From: Coffea arabica
Lineage: Eukaryota; Streptophyta; Magnoliopsida; Gentianales; Rubiaceae
Reading direction: 5' to 3'
Assembly (NCBI RefSeq): GCF_036785885.1
Contig: NC_092312.1
Location: 23,454,001-23,518,000 of the forward strand
DNA: 64,000 nucleotides
The position numbers and the translations under genes were made by a program. The notes under the pieces were generated by a model. That model saw only the letters and a program-made list of their open reading frames with translations. It ran no database searches and had not been told where the DNA came from. Positions 61,007-64,000 of this stretch are shown piece by piece; position 1 is the stretch's first letter, and each line of letters starts with the position of its first letter.

Positions 61007-64000
61007 ATGGGCTCAAGCGCCAGTCGCCGTATATCTCCACCGTCAGAACCATCATCATCAAGAAAACCATCTGGGCCAGGGTCTAAACTCAAGAGCACCA
61101 AGTTTAAGCTCCCATCTTTCCTCATCTGTGGTTCCTCTTCTTCTCGATTACCAATTGAGGTACTACATGGAAAACTTCTGTAAATAGCCTACAAAATTTT
61201 TTTCCCTATATCTGCATAAATTAACTTTAGATAGTTGTTTCTGTTCATGAATCTTTGAGAGAGTTGACCTCACTAAAAGACTAATATTGATGGTGATGTT
61301 TGAGATGACTGTGGTTGTTACATTTGTCTTGTGTCTGTTTGTATTTAGGGCGGAAATATTGGTTTAATTATTGATTACTGAAAGGCCTGTGGCTGTAAAA
61401 TTTGCACATCTTGTTGATCATTAAGAGGGTGTTTTTCAGTTTGTGGTATTAGAAGTAGAAGTTGGTAAGCATGAATGAACACATCAAAATAAAAGACAGA
61501 GTAATATAATCCATATTTGGATTGAGCATGTTATTTGCTTCTTTTTTATTTTGGAAACTTTGTTGCTACAACTTCCATCAATTTTGGTTCTACCAAAGAT
61601 GAGTGAAAAAATTTATAATTCGCGCCATCACCTTTTGGGGCAGTAAATGCAATACTTGATTGGCCCTGTACGTGAACCGAGTGTTTTAGGGGGCAATGGA
61701 ATTTAGGTGCGTCTCTAGTTGATGGTCAGCCGGATATCGTTGTCGTTGTTGTGTTCCCTATTGTGTAGAACATGTTTATTAGAGATTTAAGTTTTCATTG
61801 TATGGTTTTGTTTTCATCACAGACTTAATTACAACGGAACTTATAATAAAACAGTAGTTTTAATAGAACGATTTATTATGTTGGTGGTTCTTGTTGTTTT
61901 TATGCTCCTAGAAATCAGGTTCTGTCTACGTACTTGGGGAAGTCAGTTGATATCGAAAATGAAACTACCACTTTACTTTCCGTTTTTTTTTTTTTTTAAC
62001 TTACATTGATGCATTATAACAACCCTCGATCTTCACTTGCAGTTTGATGATTATCCAAGGGGACCACCAACAATCAATTCTGTGGAAAATCTGACTCCTG
62101 ATAGTTTTTCGCATTCAATAGCACAATCTTCTACAATATTTGGTTCAGAGGCTGGGTACACAAGTTCTGAACTTGAGACTGCAGCTCCATCAAGCAGCAA
62201 TGCCACTACTCAGAGTGCCTCTCTAGAATATGCTATGCCAGGTAGAGAAGCTAGTGGCCATCAGACATGTCATTCAAACCATACAGATTTAGTTCCCAAT
62301 CAGGTAATTCCTATATTTTGTTCCTATTTACCAGATATGAGAAAGGTGACATGCTAGTATATCTTGTAAACAGCCATCTCAAAGTGTGATCCCTGCAAAT
62401 GTGAGCATTTCAGAAAATGAACATGGGAGAAATGTTGCTCAAGAGGGCAGAAATTCATCTCCAGATGGCAATTGTTTTGAAAATCATGAGGTTGCAGTTC
62501 TGGGTTCTGAGATTTCTGATTCTAGGTCCCTTGCTTCTGCCCTTGATCCTTTAGGAAGTCTTCTTCTGTCTGGTAACAGTAATGCTGAAGTGGACACACC
62601 TTCCAGTTCAAGATTTCGTATGTCAGGTAGTGAGCAAGATCTTGGAAGAGGAGATTTGCTTCATCTTGATGTGGTGAGTATCCCTTCCAATATTTTATCT
62701 AGTAGCATTGCTGAAATAAGTAGCAGTCAAGCAAGAAGGAACAATAGGAGGCTATATTGGGAAGCTTTATCAAGACGAAGTTTTAGCAGGATTAGTGATT
62801 CCCCAACCATAGTTTTCGCCACAGGTCCTGCTGATGATCTAGGATCTGAGGACAGATGGCTTCTTAATTTGAGTGGTGATCTCCATTATGATGGTGTATT
62901 TCATGATTCTGTTTACCTGGGTGCTAGAAGTAATTTCAGAAGTGGTCGAAGATGGCTCTTAAGATCTGAGGTGATTTATCATTCCCTCCTGAATTTAATC
63001 TGTAAAAAATTTGATATGCAGAAACCCATATTGCATACTTGTTTGCTGGTTGAAAAGTTTATGACTTGTCTCAGAATTTATCAAGGAATATTATATCTGA
63101 ATTCCAAGCTATCGCATCAGATAGAGTTGGTGCTTGGTCATTGAATTGGGATTTGCTCATGAATTTATGCATTTTGGCCTATCAGCATGTTGTTAAACTG
63201 ATTCTGTTTTAGCCTTGTCTCATAATCCATTAGTACATTATCAAATCGAAAATTTATTCTCGTTTCCAATTCTGAATCAGGCTGCTAACCTGAATTAATA
63301 TCGGTATTTAGAATTCTTTGGCAGGATTGTATGTTTTGAAGATTTAGAAGGATAACTTCCAAGAGTTAAATGGCAATTCACTCATCCTGGTTGTCAAAGG
63401 CAAAAGGCAAATTCCTATGTCATGTTGCTTGGTGTTTAGATCATGCACCTTCCTGATCGAAGCAAGCACAAAAACACTTAAATGTATCATTTACAATCCA
63501 GAAGCTTGTTGGGAAAAAGATAACATTGATTTTGGAAAAAGGCAATTAGCTAGAAAATAAGGTAAACGTGGACAAATTGAAAGTAGTAACAGTGCAAATG
63601 GTATCCTGCAACATTGAAACATGATGAGCACAAGTGACCATAACGAAAGGATGGGCAACTATAAAGCCTCTAAAGAAAAATACATAATTTGCATTGTGGA
63701 AGAGCAGGAATTAGATTTTGTTATCTCTTGGTCATTGTCATTTAGGAAAATATTCATTCTTATAAGTTGATAATCTTCATCTCGAACCATATAGAGGAGG
63801 TCCTCATGCACCTCAAACCCAAGGTATCTAAGGGAAGTGAGGTTTCTGATATGTCCCTTTGGCTTGGAGCCTTGCTTACACTGCCTTTGACAATCATGTA
63901 CATTAGGTGGATATTTATGTAATTATGTAGCTGAAATGTATTACGTGTGATGTATGACTCTAATTTGTATTGCATGTTTCACTTTCCCTTTATATAATTT
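61007..64000 (+). CDS. Probable myristoylated RING-type E3 ligase-like protein, 5' part only
   Basis: Three exons are visible and join in phase 0: 61007..61159, 62043..62303 and 62374..62970, 337 codons; the gene must continue beyond 64000 because the last donor (ctgag|gtgatt) has no partner here. Start ATG 61007 gives MGSSASRR, an N-myristoylation type start; FLICGSSSSR (near residue 40) could be palmitoylated. An in-frame Met at 60890 is less likely. Residues 52-200 are Ser/Thr-rich and disordered. The best ordered block is in exon 3: RRNNRRLYWEALSRRSFSR, DSPTIVFATGPADDLGSEDR and WLLNLSGDLHYDGVFHDS. That block resembles plant proteins that end in a C-terminal RING-H2 finger, but no RING residues are inside the window, so E3 activity is an inference. 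No later exon was recognised in 62971-64000. Confidence 0.6.

Noticed and set aside
1-64000. CRISPR arrays, prokaryotic defence systems, integrated viral genes, rRNA
   Set aside because: Looked for regularly spaced identical repeats, reverse transcriptase or coat-type frames and rRNA blocks; none seen. The only regular array is the diverged 116-bp minisatellite.

Overview
The window is nuclear DNA of a flowering plant, most likely a eudicot. The genes are split by GT..AG introns, the spacers are AT-rich, and they hold SINEs, MITEs and Helitron-like debris. The proteins are classic plant ones: a metacaspase, plant eIF4G, an RLCK-VII kinase, a PPR protein, an FCS-like zinc finger protein, the mitochondrial ATP synthase delta subunit, an HIRD11-type dehydrin and ALG8. 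The exact lineage cannot be fixed from sequence reading alone. I see no prokaryotic or viral gene system, no CRISPR array and no tRNA or rRNA gene.

Layout. 1-1925 (+): 3' part of a type I metacaspase. 2.6-4.7 kb: a repeat cluster with a diverged tandem repeat, a small MITE and a complete hAT-type MITE with an 8-bp target duplication. 5162-12665 (+): complete 10-exon eIF4G. 12.7-18.7 kb: spacer with an old SINE and a MITE. 18770-21845 (+): 4-exon receptor-like cytoplasmic kinase of the PCRK/PBL type. 21.8-31.2 kb: gene-poor, AT-rich spacer with a Helitron-like unit, a tandem duplication and arms of fold-back elements. 31257-31604 (+): a small unrecognised protein. 32761-35520 (-): intronless PPR gene. 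35.8-36.0 kb: SINE with perfect target duplications. 39592-40048 (-): two-exon FLZ zinc finger gene whose exons are too short to stand out as long open frames. 44617-48721 (-): mitochondrial ATP synthase delta subunit with a 3.5-kb intron. 48.9-53.0 kb: fold-back element, SINE and a Mutator-like MITE containing a second MITE. 53280-53518 (-): HIRD11-like dehydrin with an apparent one-base frameshift. 55289-58668 (+): ALG8 glucosyltransferase. 61007-64000 (+): 5' part of a gene resembling myristoylated RING-type E3 ligases, running off the window.

The genes do not form a pathway; this is an ordinary plant gene neighbourhood. Their jobs are cell-death protease, translation initiation, immune signalling, organelle RNA processing, stress or energy signalling (FLZ), respiration, dehydration tolerance and ER N-glycosylation. 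The most rewarding observations are the gene models rebuilt from short exons (FLZ, metacaspase end, ALG8, ATP synthase delta), the broken dehydrin, the APE-to-APD change in the kinase, and several insertions that can be delimited to the base by their target-site duplications.
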